A DNA stretch of 64,000 nucleotides from Nocardioides speluncae (GTDB lineage: Bacteria > Actinomycetota > Actinomycetes > Propionibacteriales > Nocardioidaceae): positions 496,001 to 560,000 of the forward strand of contig NZ_QEOO01000016.1 of assembly GCF_003121585.1 (NCBI RefSeq), read 5' to 3'. The stretch's first letter is position 1. Every line of letters starts with the position of its first letter. The translations under genes were made by a program, and so were the position numbers. Below are positions 1 to 8,946 of the stretch, one piece after another. The notes under the pieces are model-generated. The model did no database searches. It was not told the origin of the DNA and worked only from the letters and a program-made list of their open reading frames with translations.

Positions 1-349
1 GGTGCCGCTGATCCCCGTGGTGCTGTGGGGCACTCAGCGGATGTACACCAAGGGCCACAAGCGGGACTTCAAGCGCGGCAAGACGATCTCGGTGCGCGTC
101 GGCGAGCCGATATACCCGGCCGGCGATGATCCGATCAAGGAGACCGAGGCGCTGCGGGAGACGATGGCCGCGATGCTCGACGAGGCGATCCGCTCCTACC
201 CCGTCGAGGAGCAGCCTCCGGGCTCCTGGTGGCTGCCTGCGTCGTACGGCGGCAGCGCCCCGACGCTGGAGGAGGCCGCCGAGCTGGAGGTCGCTGAGAA
301 GCGCGCCCGCGCCGCCAAGCGGGCGGCCAAGCGCGCCGGCAAGCGCTGA
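1..349 (+). CDS. lysophospholipid acyltransferase (PlsC-like), C-terminal part
   Basis: Only the last ~115 codons lie in the window, so the true start is off the left edge. The reading frame opens with a PLIPVVLWGTQRM segment and continues to a region reading KTISVRVGEPI, which matches the late part of 1-acyl-glycerol-3-phosphate acyltransferases, where a conserved proline and the VRVGEPI strand follow the FPEG block. Such enzymes add a fatty acyl chain to lysophosphatidic acid at the membrane face in phospholipid synthesis. The tail is rich in Lys, Arg and Ala (about residues 90-115), as often seen in actinobacterial members. The catalytic HX4D motif is not in view, so activity cannot be judged. 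TGA stop at 347-349. Confidence 0.7.
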   Translation, partial: VPLIPVVLWGTQRMYTKGHKRDFKRGKTISVRVGEPIYPAGDDPIKETEALRETMAAMLDEAIRSYPVEEQPPGSWWLPASYGGSAPTLEEAAELEVAEKRARAAKRAAKRAGKR

Positions 350-382
350 CTCTCGCCCTCCCTGGGCATTCCTCGAACCGCT

Positions 383-410
383 GCTATCGTAGTGATATCA
401 CTTTGATAGC
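383..410. promoter_or_regulatory. 28-bp nested palindrome, candidate operator
   Basis: GCTATC at 383-388 pairs with GATAGC at 405-410, and between them sits the perfect 12-bp palindrome AGTGATATCACT (391-402). Only the two-base spacers differ. It ends 18 bp before the ATG of the SPFH gene, where an operator or promoter would lie. The second gene of that operon encodes a ribbon-helix-helix protein, a family that binds such symmetric sites, so autoregulation is a reasonable inference. Confidence 0.5.
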
Positions 411-428
411 GAGAGCGGGAGGCGAGTC

Positions 429-1280
429 ATGGAGCGTAGAGCGTTTCGGGCGAACGGGTTCGTGGTGTTGCTGGGCTTGGTCCTGGCCGGAGGCGCGGCG
501 CTGCTGCCGGCCCTGCTGACCGCCGATCCGGCCTGGCTGGGGCTGGCGATCGCGGTCGGCGTACTGGCGGCCGTGGCAGCCACCGGGTTCGTGATCGTCA
601 ACCCGAACGAGGCCAAGGTCGTGCAGTTCCTGGGCCGGTACGTCGGCTCGGTGTCCACGGCCGGCTTCGGCTGGGTGCTGCCGCTGACGACCCGGCGCCG
701 GATCAGCCTGCGGGTCCGCAACTTCGAGACCGCCCGGCTGAAGGTCAACGACGCCGACGGCAACCCGGTCGAGATCGCCGCCGTCGTGGTCTACAAGGTG
801 GTCGACTCCGGCAAGGCCGCGTTCTCGGTCGACGACTACGAGGAGTACGTCGCCATCCAGTCCGAGGCCGCGGTCCGGCACCTCGCGACCACCCACCCGT
901 ACGACGCCCACGACGACGACCGGACCAGCCTCCGCGACGGCACCGAGGTCGCTGGCGAGCTGACCGCCGAGCTCAGCGAGCGCACCGAGCTCGCCGGCGT
1001 CGACGTACTCGAGGCCCGGATCACCCACCTTGCATACGCGCCGGAGATCGCCCAGGCGATGCTAGTCCGGCAGCAGGCGAACCAGGTCGTCGCCGCGCGT
1101 CAGCGGATCGTGGACGGCGCCGTCGGGATGGTCGGGCTGGCCCTCGAGCGGCTTTCCGAGCAGGGCGTCGTCGAGCTCGACGAGGAGCGGAAGGCGGCGA
1201 TGGTGTCGAACCTGCTGGTGGTGCTCTGCGGGGATCGGCCGACACAGCCGGTAGTGAACGCGGGTTCGCTCTACTCCTGA
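429..1280 (+). CDS. SPFH/band-7 domain membrane protein
   Basis: 283 aa. Two hydrophobic segments lie at about residues 11-31 and 36-57. They are followed by an SPFH (stomatin/prohibitin/flotillin) domain beginning [16 protein letters not shown] and running through the NFET and VVYKVVD strands to about residue 220. A helical stretch ([20 protein letters not shown]) follows, as in HflK/stomatin relatives. SPFH proteins form ring or microdomain scaffolds at the membrane, and the substrate here is not visible. The ATG at 429 is preceded by GGGAGG. It is followed two bases later by a small ribbon-helix-helix gene, and the pair probably forms one operon behind the palindrome at 383-410. Confidence 0.8.
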   Translation: MERRAFRANGFVVLLGLVLAGGAALLPALLTADPAWLGLAIAVGVLAAVAATGFVIVNPNEAKVVQFLGRYVGSVSTAGFGWVLPLTTRRRISLRVRNFETARLKVNDADGNPVEIAAVVVYKVVDSGKAAFSVDDYEEYVAIQSEAAVRHLATTHPYDAHDDDRTSLRDGTEVAGELTAELSERTELAGVDVLEARITHLAYAPEIAQAMLVRQQANQVVAARQRIVDGAVGMVGLALERLSEQGVVELDEERKAAMVSNLLVVLCGDRPTQPVVNAGSLYS

Positions 1281-1282
1281 TC

Positions 1283-1438
1283 ATGGCCGAGAAGAAGAAG
1301 CTCCTGCTTCGCCTCGATCCGGCGGTGTACGACGCGGTCGCGAGGTGGGCGGCCGACGATCTCAGGAGCGTGAACGCCCAGATGGAGTTCGCGCTCCGGA
1401 AGGCGCTCGCGCAGGCCGGCCGCGAGCCCAAGAAGTAG
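1283..1438 (+). CDS. small ribbon-helix-helix (Arc-type) DNA-binding protein
   Basis: A 51-aa gene: ATG at 1283, TAG at 1436-1438, two bases after the SPFH stop. The protein begins MAEKKKLLLRLDPAVYDAV and continues with a second helix containing LRSVNAQMEFALRKAL. This is the pattern of Arc/MetJ-type ribbon-helix-helix proteins: a short basic beta strand (KLLLRLD), helix A (AVYDAVARWAAD), then the N-x-Q-[ML]-E-x-A-L-R helix B. Dimers of this fold put the paired strands into the major groove of palindromes. The near-perfect palindrome ahead of the operon is the obvious candidate target. It could also be an antitoxin-like remnant, but no toxin-like partner is seen other than the SPFH protein. 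Confidence 0.75.
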   Translation: MAEKKKLLLRLDPAVYDAVARWAADDLRSVNAQMEFALRKALAQAGREPKK

Positions 1439-1448
1439 CTACGACCGG

Positions 1449-2438
1449 CTACTCGGACGCGTTCGGTTCCATCACGTCGACGATCCGCCGCAGATCCTCC
1501 ATCGAGGCGAACTCGATAGTGATCTTGCCCTTGGACCGGCCGAGGTCGACCTTCACCCGGGTCTCGAAACGGTCCGAGAGCCGGTCGGCGAGCTCGGTCA
1601 GGCCGGGCGCGGTCGGCTTGCTCCGAGGGGCGCCGGCGACCGTCGGCTTGCCGAACTCGCCGACGGCGACGATCTCCTCCAGGCCGCGCACGCTGATCCC
1701 TTCGGCGACCACGCGCTGCGCCAGCCGGTCCTGCAGCTCGCTGTCGGTGACCGCAAGCAGGGAGCGGGCATGGCCGGCCGAGATCACGCCGGCAGCAACC
1801 CGGCGCTGGACGGCGGGCGAGAGCTTGAGCAGGCGAAGCGTGTTGCTGATCTGCGGCCGCGAGCGGCCGATCCGCTGGGCAAGCTCGTCGTGGGTGCAGC
1901 CGAAGTCCTCGAGCATTTGCGAGTACGCCGCGGCCTCTTCCAGCGGGTTCAGCTGGGATCGGTGCAGGTTCTCCAGCAGCGCGTCGCGCAGCATGTCGGT
2001 GTCTTCGGTCTCGCGCACGATCGCGGGGATCGTGTCGAGGCCGGCCTCCTGCGACGCGCGCCAGCGCCGCTCACCCATCACCAGCTCGTAGGAGCCACTG
2101 GCCACGCGGCGTACCACCACGGGCTGGAGCAGGCCGATCTCCTTGATGGAGAAGACCAGCTCAGCCATCGCCTCCTCGTCGAAGACCGTCCGTGGCTGCC
2201 GGGCGTTGGGGATGATCTGCTTGATCGGCAGCTCGGCGAAGTAGGCGCCGGCGACGACCTCCAACGCGTCGTCGATGGCCGCGTGGCGGCCGACGCCATC
2301 GCCCACGCCGTGCGGGACGGTCGGGTCGAGCGCGGCCGGAAGCGGGTGCAGCCCCTCACCCGACTCGATCGGAGCGGTCGGGATCAGTGAGCCCAGGCCG
2401 CGGCCCAGGCCGCGCCGCTGCGGCTGCTTGGTGGTCAC
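1449..2438 (-). CDS. parB: chromosome partitioning protein ParB
   Basis: 329 aa. ParB is a CTP-dependent DNA clamp that loads at parS sites and spreads, and with ParA it segregates origins. The sequence shows the N-terminal basic arm with the [12 protein letters not shown] motif (residues 9-20). It also shows the ParB/Srx domain with IPNARQPR (76-83) and GERRWRA (122-128, CTP-binding box II), a helix-turn-helix around 184-204 ([20 protein letters not shown]), and a C-terminal dimerisation segment ending VMEPNASE. The GTG start at 2438 overlaps the parA stop (GTGA), so the two are translationally coupled. Matching parS sites lie upstream at 3398 and 4333. Confidence 0.97.
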   Translation of the reverse strand: MTTKQPQRRGLGRGLGSLIPTAPIESGEGLHPLPAALDPTVPHGVGDGVGRHAAIDDALEVVAGAYFAELPIKQIIPNARQPRTVFDEEAMAELVFSIKEIGLLQPVVVRRVASGSYELVMGERRWRASQEAGLDTIPAIVRETEDTDMLRDALLENLHRSQLNPLEEAAAYSQMLEDFGCTHDELAQRIGRSRPQISNTLRLLKLSPAVQRRVAAGVISAGHARSLLAVTDSELQDRLAQRVVAEGISVRGLEEIVAVGEFGKPTVAGAPRSKPTAPGLTELADRLSDRFETRVKVDLGRSKGKITIEFASMEDLRRIVDVMEPNASE

Positions 2439-3622
2439 GCCGTCGCCCCCTTGCTGGCCATCTCCTTGGCTGCCTCCAGGTAGCTCAACGCGCCAGGCGA
2501 GCCCGGGTCATACGTCATCACGGTCTGGCCGTACGACGGCGCCTCGGAGACGCGCACCGAGCGGGGGATCATCACCCGCAGCACCTGGTTGCCGAAGTGC
2601 TCACGGACCTCGTCGGCGACGCCCGAGGCCAGCCGGGTGCGGGCGTCGTACATCGTGACCAGGATGGTGGAGACGATCAGCCGCGGGTTGAGGTGCGAGC
2701 GCACCATCTCGACTGTCTCCAGCAGTTGGCCGAGACCCTCGAGCGCGTAGTACTCGGCCTGGATCGGGATCATCATCTCGGCGCCGGCGACGAGCGCATT
2801 GATCGTGAGCAAGCCGAGGGACGGCGGGCAGTCGATCAGCACGTAGTCGAAGCGCTCCTCCCCTGCGCGCTCGGCATCGCCGACCCACGGGTGGCCGTAG
2901 ATCGACTTCTGGAGCCGGTTCTCACGAGACACCACGCTCACCAGCTCGATCTCGGCACCGGCGAGGTCGATCGTGGCCGGGACGACGTACAGCCGGTCGA
3001 GGTCGGGGCACTCCTGGATCACGTCCGCCAGCGGGGTGCCGTCGACCAGGAGGTCGTACGACGAGGGCACGCCCCGCCGATGCTCGATGGACAGTGCGGT
3101 CGACGCGTTGCCTTGAGGGTCGAGATCGATGACCAGGACGCGCATACCGAGCTGGCACAGCGCCGCCGCCAGGTTGACGGTCGACGTGGTCTTGCCAACG
3201 CCGCCCTTCTGGTTCGCCACGACCATCACGCGGGTCGCGGCCGGGCGTGGGAGCTGGGGGCCACCGGCGCCGCGGCTGCGCGCCAGCACGGAGTGCTCGG
3301 CAGCGGCCGCCAGCGGTGTGGACTCGTCGAAGAAGTTCGCGTTCACAGACGACAGGTCACCCGCGGTGCGCACGGTGTAGCCGGCGTCGCTCAGCGCTGT
3401 TTCACGTGAAACATCGCGCGGATCGCCACTATCCCCAGAACCCGACACCTGTGGATGAAGTGGCCCAGTCTGTGGATATTCACGCTCAGAAGGGCCCTCT
3501 AGACCGGTGGACAACCGTCGACCGAACTCGTAGCCCCCGTGTTCGGATGTCGACTCCGACTCCGGCCTCATTCCGCTGCCCCCGCCGTGCTCCGACCGGC
3601 CTGCAGTCCCGTCCACACTCAT
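2435..3622 (-). CDS. parA: chromosome partitioning ATPase ParA
   Basis: 395 aa from the ATG at 3622, which overlaps the rsmG stop (ATGA) and has GAGAGG just upstream. Starting further up at 3721 would overlap rsmG by 100 bp and is less likely. The deviant Walker A KGGVGKTT is at residues 139-146, the DLDPQGN switch region at about 164-170 and DCPPSLG follows, all standard for ParA/Soj. The first ~130 residues are polar and low in predicted structure, a longer extension than in Bacillus Soj. That extension carries a parS site and DnaA-box-like words in its DNA, so it may be constrained at the DNA level. Function: ATP-dependent gradient that moves ParB-parS complexes. Confidence 0.95.
   Translation of the reverse strand: MSVDGTAGRSEHGGGSGMRPESESTSEHGGYEFGRRLSTGLEGPSEREYPQTGPLHPQVSGSGDSGDPRDVSRETALSDAGYTVRTAGDLSSVNANFFDESTPLAAAAEHSVLARSRGAGGPQLPRPAATRVMVVANQKGGVGKTTSTVNLAAALCQLGMRVLVIDLDPQGNASTALSIEHRRGVPSSYDLLVDGTPLADVIQECPDLDRLYVVPATIDLAGAEIELVSVVSRENRLQKSIYGHPWVGDAERAGEERFDYVLIDCPPSLGLLTINALVAGAEMMIPIQAEYYALEGLGQLLETVEMVRSHLNPRLIVSTILVTMYDARTRLASGVADEVREHFGNQVLRVMIPRSVRVSEAPSYGQTVMTYDPGSPGALSYLEAAKEMASKGATA
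3398..3413. promoter_or_regulatory. parS site
   Basis: TGTTTCACGTGAAACA, a perfect 16-bp palindrome and an exact match to the canonical ParB-binding parS site. It lies inside the parA coding region and encodes V-S-R-E-T (residues 71-75) on the minus strand. Confidence 0.95.
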
Positions 3623-4356
3623 CCTCTCGGCCTCCGCGGTCTCTGGTAGTTGGTGCGGCCAGGCCGCTTGCGAGGCGTCGCCGGTGCTCCGCGCCAACTT
3701 ACCTTCGCGGACGGTGACCAAGCCACTCGTACCGCAAACGTGGGCACCGACAGAAGGTCACCGCCCAGCTCGATCACTTCCGGTGGCGCACATCCCAGTC
3801 GGCTCAGCGTCTCGGCGGCCTCGGCGATCTCATCGGCTACCGACGAGCCTTTCATGGCAACGAGCGCGCCGTCCTTGGAGACGAGCGGCATCGACCACTC
3901 GAGCAGCCGGCCCATCGGCGCCACGGCCCGCGAGGTCACGACGTCGAAGCGACGACTGCCGTGGAGCGCATCGGCTCGGCCGCGGATCACCTCAACGTTG
4001 CTGAGGCCCAACTCCGCGACGACCTCCTCAAGGAAGGTCGTACGGCGCAGCAACGGCTCCACCAGCGTGACCGCGAGATCGTCTCGCGCCACCGCGAGCA
4101 CAACGCCAGGCAGCCCGGCACCGGACCCGATGTCGCACACCGTCGCCCCCTCCGGGATCGGCTCCGCCAGGACCGCGCAGTTCAGGAGGTGCCGATCCCA
4201 CAGTCGCGGCGCCTCCCGAGGACCGATCAGCCCTCTGACCACGCCATCGGTGGCCAGCAACTCGGCGTACCGCTCGGCGAGCGGCAGCCGCTCAAGTGGA
4301 AACACCCCCCGTGCCGTCTCGGGCACGGAGGGTGTTTCACGTGAAACGTCGTTCAC
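3619..4356 (-). CDS. rsmG: 16S rRNA (guanine-527-N7) methyltransferase RsmG
   Basis: 245 aa. RsmG (GidB) methylates G527 of 16S rRNA using S-adenosylmethionine; loss gives low-level streptomycin resistance in several bacteria. Visible features are RLWDRHLLN (51-59), the SAM-binding DIGSGAGLPG loop (75-84), VTLVEPLLRRTTFLEEV and the TSRAVAPMGRLLEW motif. The last ~30 residues are basic and extend past the fold. The ATG start at 4356 is followed at once by a parS site whose bases encode V-S-R-E-T again. It sits between jag and parA and overlaps parA by four bases, as in most actinobacterial origins. Confidence 0.95.
   Translation of the reverse strand: MNDVSRETPSVPETARGVFPLERLPLAERYAELLATDGVVRGLIGPREAPRLWDRHLLNCAVLAEPIPEGATVCDIGSGAGLPGVVLAVARDDLAVTLVEPLLRRTTFLEEVVAELGLSNVEVIRGRADALHGSRRFDVVTSRAVAPMGRLLEWSMPLVSKDGALVAMKGSSVADEIAEAAETLSRLGCAPPEVIELGGDLLSVPTFAVRVAWSPSAKVSWRGAPATPRKRPGRTNYQRPRRPRG
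4333..4348. promoter_or_regulatory. parS site
   Basis: TGTTTCACGTGAAACG: the 14-bp core GTTTCACGTGAAAC (4334-4347) is perfect, with one outer base off the 16-bp consensus. It lies in the 5' end of rsmG, 935 bp from the parS in parA. Confidence 0.92.
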
Positions 4357-4359
4357 TGG

Positions 4360-4983
4360 CTAGCCCGGAAGCACCACGACGTACCGCCGCGGCTCCACGC
4401 CCTCCGACTCCGAGGTCAGGCCGGCCGCCGCCACAGCGTCGTGCACGACCTTGCGCTCGAACGGCGACATCGGCTTCAGCGACACCGGCTCGCCGGTGTC
4501 CCGCACCTGGGTGACGGTCTCGTCCGCGAGCTTGACCAGCTCCGCCCGCTGTCCGGCCCGGTAGCCGCTGATGTCGAGCATCAGCCGCGAGCGCTCGCCG
4601 GTCTCCCGGTACACGGCGAGGCGGGTCAGCTCCTGGAGCGCATCCAGCACCTCACCGCGGCGGCCGACGAGCTGGCTCAGCTCGGCGCCGACGACCGACA
4701 CCACCGCGCGGTCGCCCTCGACGTCCATGTCCAGGTCGCCGTCAAGGTCGGCGATGTCCAGCAGTTCCTCGAGGTAGTCGGCCGCGATCTCGCCCTCGTT
4801 CTCGAGCCGCTCGGTCCGCGAGGCCCGCGCGCCGGCGTCCTCGCCGTCCTCGTCGCCTTCGTCGCTTCCCTCGTCGGCTGCCTCGGCCGCTTCGGCCTCA
4901 GTGGTCTCTTCTGTCTCGACCGCCTCGACCGCCTCGTCGGCGGGCTCCGGGGACTCGTCGGTGGACACCTGTTCCTCAGTCAC
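4360..4983 (-). CDS. jag: RNA-binding protein Jag/KhpB (KH and R3H domains)
   Basis: 207 aa. The first ~60 residues are strongly acidic (runs of Glu, Ala and Asp). Then comes a KH domain with the GRRG loop at 107-110 followed by EVLDALQELTRLAVYRE, and a C-terminal R3H domain with SPFERKVVHDAVAA and the late RRYVVVLPG strand. KhpB/Jag proteins bind RNA and, in Gram-positive bacteria, affect cell division and envelope synthesis, usually with KhpA. The spoIIIJ-associated N-terminal domain of Bacillus Jag is replaced here by the acidic segment. It lies directly downstream of yidC in the rpmH-rnpA-yidD-yidC-jag-rsmG string. Confidence 0.92.
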   Translation of the reverse strand: MTEEQVSTDESPEPADEAVEAVETEETTEAEAAEAADEGSDEGDEDGEDAGARASRTERLENEGEIAADYLEELLDIADLDGDLDMDVEGDRAVVSVVGAELSQLVGRRGEVLDALQELTRLAVYRETGERSRLMLDISGYRAGQRAELVKLADETVTQVRDTGEPVSLKPMSPFERKVVHDAVAAAGLTSESEGVEPRRYVVVLPG

Positions 4984-5039
4984 TCAGCTCTCCTGCTATC
5001 TCGATGCTTGAACGGCCGGACCACCTCACGGCCGACGTA

Positions 5040-6158
5040 CTAGCGCTTCTTCTTCGCGCTCTGCTTGCCCGAGCGGCGCTGGGCGTTCGACTTCGACTTC
5101 GTCGGCGCCTTCTTGGTCGGGGGCTTCTTCGCAGCGGTCGCCTTCTTGGCGGCCGGAGCGCTCGCGCCGTCACTGGCGGCCGCAGTCGGCTGCTGCTGAC
5201 CGGCCGGCTTGGCGCCGCCGCTGCGCTGGGAGCGGCTCTGTCGCTTCGGTTGCTGCCGTACGGCGGGACGCCGCTCCTCGACCTCGGCCTCGACCTTCTC
5301 CAGCGACGTCGGCTCGGGCAGACCCTTCTTGGCGCGCTTGGCCTTGTCCCGCTCCTCCTTCGCCTTGAAGGCGGGGGTGCCGGGAGCCGGGTTGCGGCGG
5401 ATCACGTAGAACTGCTGGCCCATCGTCCACAGGTTCGAGGTGGTCCAGTACAGGATGACGCCGATCGGGAAGGCGATGCCGCCGACGGCGAAGACAACGG
5501 GGAGCACGTAGAGCAGCAGCTTCTGCTGCTGCGCGTACGGTCCGGTCAGCGCGTCCGGCGGCATGTTCTTGGCCATCAGCTGGCGCTGGGTCAGGAAGGT
5601 GGTCGCGGTCATCGCCAGGACCAGGATCGCGGCCATGATCATCACGCCGACGTCGCCCTCAGCGCGGGTGAAGGCGGCCGAGATCTTCACGCTGAGCAGC
5701 TCGGAGTCGGCGAAGAGCTTCGCCTGGTCGACGGTCAGGAAGCCGCGGGCCTCGTCGTGGGTGGCGCGGTCCAGCAGCCGGAAGAGCGCGAAGAAGATCG
5801 GCATCTGCAGCAGGATCGGCAGGCAGGACGAGAACGGGTTGGTCCCGGTCTCGCGGTACAGCGCCATCGTCTCCTGGGCGAGCTTCTCCCGGTCGTGGCC
5901 GTACTTCTTCTGCAGCTCCTTGACCCGCGGCTGCACCAGCGCCATGTTCCGGCTGGACTTGATCTGCTTCACGAACAGCGGGATCAGCGCCGCCCGGATC
6001 ACGAGCGTCAGCCCGACGATCGACAGCGCCCAGGTCCACCCGGACCCTTCGGGGAGGACCAGGCTGAACAGCTTGTGCCAGCCGAGCAGCACCGCGGAGA
6101 TGATGTAGTACAGCGGCGTCATGATCAGACTGCCGATGTCACCGAAGAAGTCGAACAC
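5040..6158 (-). CDS. yidC: membrane protein insertase YidC (Oxa1 family)
   Basis: 372 aa. The five-segment Oxa1/YidC core is visible: an N-terminal hydrophobic helix (PLYYIISAVLLGWHKLFSLV), WTWALSIVGLTLVIRAALIPLF containing the conserved positively charged groove residue, the cytoplasmic hairpin VQPRVKELQKKYGHDREKL, PFSSCLPILLQMPIFFALFR, and two late helices ending FPIGVILYWTTSNLWTMGQQ. A long basic C-terminal tail (about residues 280-372, rich in Lys, Arg, Ala and Gln) is typical of actinobacterial YidC and may contact ribosomes. It inserts membrane proteins alone or with SecYEG. The gene starts one base before the yidD stop on the same strand. Confidence 0.96.
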   Translation of the reverse strand: MFDFFGDIGSLIMTPLYYIISAVLLGWHKLFSLVLPEGSGWTWALSIVGLTLVIRAALIPLFVKQIKSSRNMALVQPRVKELQKKYGHDREKLAQETMALYRETGTNPFSSCLPILLQMPIFFALFRLLDRATHDEARGFLTVDQAKLFADSELLSVKISAAFTRAEGDVGVMIMAAILVLAMTATTFLTQRQLMAKNMPPDALTGPYAQQQKLLLYVLPVVFAVGGIAFPIGVILYWTTSNLWTMGQQFYVIRRNPAPGTPAFKAKEERDKAKRAKKGLPEPTSLEKVEAEVEERRPAVRQQPKRQSRSQRSGGAKPAGQQQPTAAASDGASAPAAKKATAAKKPPTKKAPTKSKSNAQRRSGKQSAKKKR

Positions 6159-6446
6159 TCAGGCTCCTTGACTCTGCTGGAACTGCAATTCGGGGGACGC
6201 GCCGGGCTTGGCGCCGTGCTTGGGTGGAACGGGGTCGTAGCCGCCGGCAGCCCACGGGTGGCACCGGCCGAGCCGGCGTACGGCGAGCCAGCTGCCCTTG
6301 ATGCTGCCGTGCACCGTCACCGCCTCCAGCGCGTACGCCGAGCAGGACGGGTGGTAGCGACACACCTGACCGTAGAGCGGGCTGATCACGGCGCGATAGG
6401 CCTTGAGCAGAGCGATCAGACCCCACTTCATCGGGTTAGCCTTCAC
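6159..6446 (-). CDS. yidD: membrane protein insertion efficiency factor YidD
   Basis: 95 aa from a GTG start. It shows the whole YidD signature: a short amphipathic N-terminus, [11 protein letters not shown], then [14 protein letters not shown] and [17 protein letters not shown] with the conserved cysteines. YidD proteins are small, membrane-associated, and always neighbour yidC and rnpA. The start overlaps the rnpA stop (GTGA), so translation is probably coupled. Confidence 0.95.
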   Translation of the reverse strand: MKANPMKWGLIALLKAYRAVISPLYGQVCRYHPSCSAYALEAVTVHGSIKGSWLAVRRLGRCHPWAAGGYDPVPPKHGAKPGASPELQFQQSQGA

Positions 6447-6793
6447 GACTGCCCTCCGCCCGCCCGCACTCGCTCAAGACAACGATCGAGGTCGCCGCTT
6501 AGTTCACGGTACGTCGCCTGCGCGGAGGCCGGGAGCGCACGGACCACGAGCACAGCAGAGCCCGGGAGCGACGCGATGCGCTCCCGGGCCAGGTGTCGAA
6601 GTCGGCGCTTCACACGATTGCGGGTGACGGCATTCCCGACCGCCTTGCTGACCACGAAGCCCACCAGGGGCGGACCTTCGCCATCGGTCACCAGCAGGTG
6701 TGCGACGAGGGTCCGTGACCCGGATCGCCGACCGGAGCGGACCGCGGCCCCGAAGGCCTGGCCCGACGTCAGTCGATGCGCCTTCGACAGCAA
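6443..6793 (-). CDS. rnpA: ribonuclease P protein component RnpA
   Basis: 116 aa. Protein cofactor of RNase P, which trims the 5' leader of pre-tRNAs together with the catalytic RNA. The diagnostic RNR motif is present ([16 protein letters not shown]), preceded by the central strand [11 protein letters not shown] that binds leader RNA, with the usual RL-S-F start ([20 protein letters not shown]). It lies 59 bp after rpmH and overlaps yidD by four bases. Confidence 0.95.
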   Translation of the reverse strand: MLSKAHRLTSGQAFGAAVRSGRRSGSRTLVAHLLVTDGEGPPLVGFVVSKAVGNAVTRNRVKRRLRHLARERIASLPGSAVLVVRALPASAQATYRELSGDLDRCLERVRAGGGQS

Positions 6794-6852
6794 GTCTCCA
6801 ACCGATCTGGTTCAGACGCCCTGGGTCAGACGCTCTAGGTCAGCCGGAGCGG

Positions 6853-6990
6853 TCAGACCGACAGGCTCTTGCGGCCCTTGCGGCGACGCGAGGACAGGAT
6901 GGCGCGGCCGGCGCGGGTCCGCATCCGCAGACGGAAGCCGTGCACCTTGTGGCGGCGGCGGTTGTTCGGCTGGTACGTACGCTTGCTCAC
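6853..6990 (-). CDS. rpmH: 50S ribosomal protein L34
   Basis: 45 aa: GTG start at 6990, TGA at 6853-6855. The translation begins [19 protein letters not shown], goes on with [21 protein letters not shown] and ends KSLSV, the invariant L34 sequence type. It heads the minus-strand string rpmH-rnpA-yidD-yidC-jag-rsmG-parA-parB, divergent from dnaA across the origin region. It is short and highly basic, as expected. Confidence 0.97.
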   Translation of the reverse strand: MSKRTYQPNNRRRHKVHGFRLRMRTRAGRAILSSRRRKGRKSLSV

Positions 6991-7503
6991 GAGCTCTCTC
7001 CGATGTCGGATCTTGCAGGTCTAGGTGTCTACGTCGGCGCCCGGCCGCAGCAACCGAGAAATGGACGTGCGGCAGCGGTCGACACCGGGTGACCGGCCAA
7101 CGGTACGCGCTGCGCTTCGGCAGGGTCAAACCGACGAGGCGCCCGGAAGAGGGCCTCGGGCAGCGGCTTATGCTCCCGACCCCGGGCCTGTGGATGAGTG
7201 CTTGATCCTGTGACTCGCGGCTTGTTACGTTCAACGCCACCGAGGTTTCCCTGCCACCTGTGGATAACCTGCAGCACCACGTCGTGCGAACCAGATCCAG
7301 AACCCGCCGAATTGGCTGGTTGATCTGCGAAGACGTGGCTCGACGGGTCATCCTTGGGTGAGTCTCGGCGGGCCCGTCTCTAGCGGAATCGACCTGGTTC
7401 ACAACCTGTGGAGAAACTTGTGGAGACAATGTCGGCCACACCAGCCAGGCCAGCTGGTAGCCGACCCAGACGACGAGGTTGACGGAGAAAGCGGGGACCA
7501 CGG
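6991..7503. other. rpmH-dnaA divergent intergenic region with DnaA boxes
   Basis: 513 bp without a gene. It carries one perfect DnaA box, TGTGGATAA (7259-7267, reverse of TTATCCACA), and weaker ones TGTGGATGA (7189-7197), TGTGGAGAA (7407-7415) and TGTGGAGAC (7419-7427), all in the same orientation. The promoters of rpmH and dnaA must lie here, and the DnaA boxes near dnaA suggest autoregulation. I could not place -10/-35 boxes with confidence. Confidence 0.7.
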
Positions 7504-8946
7504 GTGACGAGCAACACGGGGCCAGACCTCAAGGACGTCTGGCGGAGCCTGGTCGACGACCTCCAGCCCAACCAGCGAGCCTGGCTCGCCGCGAGCGAGC
7601 CGGTCACTCTCCATGAGCAGACCGCGATCATCGCCGTACCCAACGACTTCACCCGGACCCAGCTCGAGGGCCGGCTGCGCACCCGCCTCGAGGACTCGCT
7701 GACCGAGGCGTTCGGTCACCAGGTCCGGATCGCGGTGACCGTCAACCCGCAGCTGGACGGAGCGGTCCCCGGCGAGCAGCCCCTCGAACCGCTCGAGCCC
7801 CTCGTCGACACTCCTCCGCCGACAAGTCGAGAAGACGATATGTCGACAAATGCGGCACCCGAGGTGGACCACAGCTCGCTGCGCGGTGCCTCGGCCCCGA
7901 CCGCACTGGAGACCAGGCTCAACCCGAAGTACACCTTCGAGACCTTCGTCATCGGCTCGTCCAACCGATTCCCGCACGCCGCGGCCGTCGCGGTGGCCGA
8001 GGCGCCGGGCAAGGCCTACAACCCACTGCTCGTGTACGGCGACTCCGGGCTCGGCAAGACCCACCTCTTGCACGCGATCGGCCACTACGTGCGCAGCCTC
8101 TATACCGGTGCCAAGGTCCGCTACGTCTCGAGCGAAGAGTTCACCAACGAGTTCATCAACGCGATCAAGGACAAGCGGTCCGACACGTTCCAGCGCCGCT
8201 ACCGCGAGGTCGACGTACTCCTCATCGACGACATCCAGTTCCTGGAAGGCAAGACGCAGACGCAGGAGGAGTTCTTCCACACCTTCAACGCGCTGCACAA
8301 CGCCAACAAGCAGATCGTGCTCACCTCCGACCGCGCGCCCAAGCGGCTCGAGGCGCTGGAGGACCGGCTGCGCAGCCGGTTCGAGTGGGGCCTGATCACC
8401 GACGTACAGCCGCCCGACCTCGAGACCCGGATCGCGATCCTCCGCAAGAAGGCCGCGATGGACAGGCTGACCGCGCCGCCGGACGTGCTCGAGTTCATCG
8501 CCAGCAAGATCCAGACCAACATCCGCGAGCTCGAGGGCGCGCTGATCCGGGTCACCGCGTTCGCCAACCTGAACCGCCAGGAGGTCGACCTGACCCTGGC
8601 CGAGATCGTGTTGAAGGACCTGATCCCCGAAGGTGGCGAGCCGGAGATCACCGCGGCCGCGATCATCGCCCAGACCGCGGCGTACTTCGGGGTCTCGATC
8701 GAGGACCTCACCGGCCCGAGCCGCGGCCGGCACCTCGTGCAGGGCCGGCAGATCGCGATGTACCTGTGCCGCGAGCTCACCGACCTGTCGCTGCCGAAGA
8801 TCGGCGCCCAGTTCGGCAACCGTGACCACACGACCGTGATGTACGCCGACCGCAAGATCAACCAGCTGCTCGCCGAGCGTCGCTCGGTCTTCAACCAGGT
8901 GAGCGAGCTGACCAACCGGATCAAGATGCAGGCCCGGCAGTCCTAG
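7504..8946 (+). CDS. dnaA: chromosomal replication initiator DnaA
   Basis: 480 aa from a GTG start. Domain I occupies about residues 1-80, followed by a short linker. The AAA+ ATPase has Walker A GDSGLGKT at 179-186 and Walker [10 protein letters not shown] with Asp242-Asp243. The C-terminal helix-turn-helix has the DHTTVM motif at 441-446 that reads the DnaA box. DnaA-ATP oligomerises on oriC and opens it. The linker (domain II) is short compared with Streptomyces DnaA. DnaA-box-like words lie on both sides of the gene. Confidence 0.98.
   Translation: MTSNTGPDLKDVWRSLVDDLQPNQRAWLAASEPVTLHEQTAIIAVPNDFTRTQLEGRLRTRLEDSLTEAFGHQVRIAVTVNPQLDGAVPGEQPLEPLEPLVDTPPPTSREDDMSTNAAPEVDHSSLRGASAPTALETRLNPKYTFETFVIGSSNRFPHAAAVAVAEAPGKAYNPLLVYGDSGLGKTHLLHAIGHYVRSLYTGAKVRYVSSEEFTNEFINAIKDKRSDTFQRRYREVDVLLIDDIQFLEGKTQTQEEFFHTFNALHNANKQIVLTSDRAPKRLEALEDRLRSRFEWGLITDVQPPDLETRIAILRKKAAMDRLTAPPDVLEFIASKIQTNIRELEGALIRVTAFANLNRQEVDLTLAEIVLKDLIPEGGEPEITAAAIIAQTAAYFGVSIEDLTGPSRGRHLVQGRQIAMYLCRELTDLSLPKIGAQFGNRDHTTVMYADRKINQLLAERRSVFNQVSELTNRIKMQARQS

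Noticed and set aside
5004..7205. Plus-strand open frame of 733 codons opposite yidC-yidD-rnpA
   Set aside because: Leu/Arg/Gly-rich translation that mirrors well-identified genes on the other strand; typical GC-rich antisense frame.
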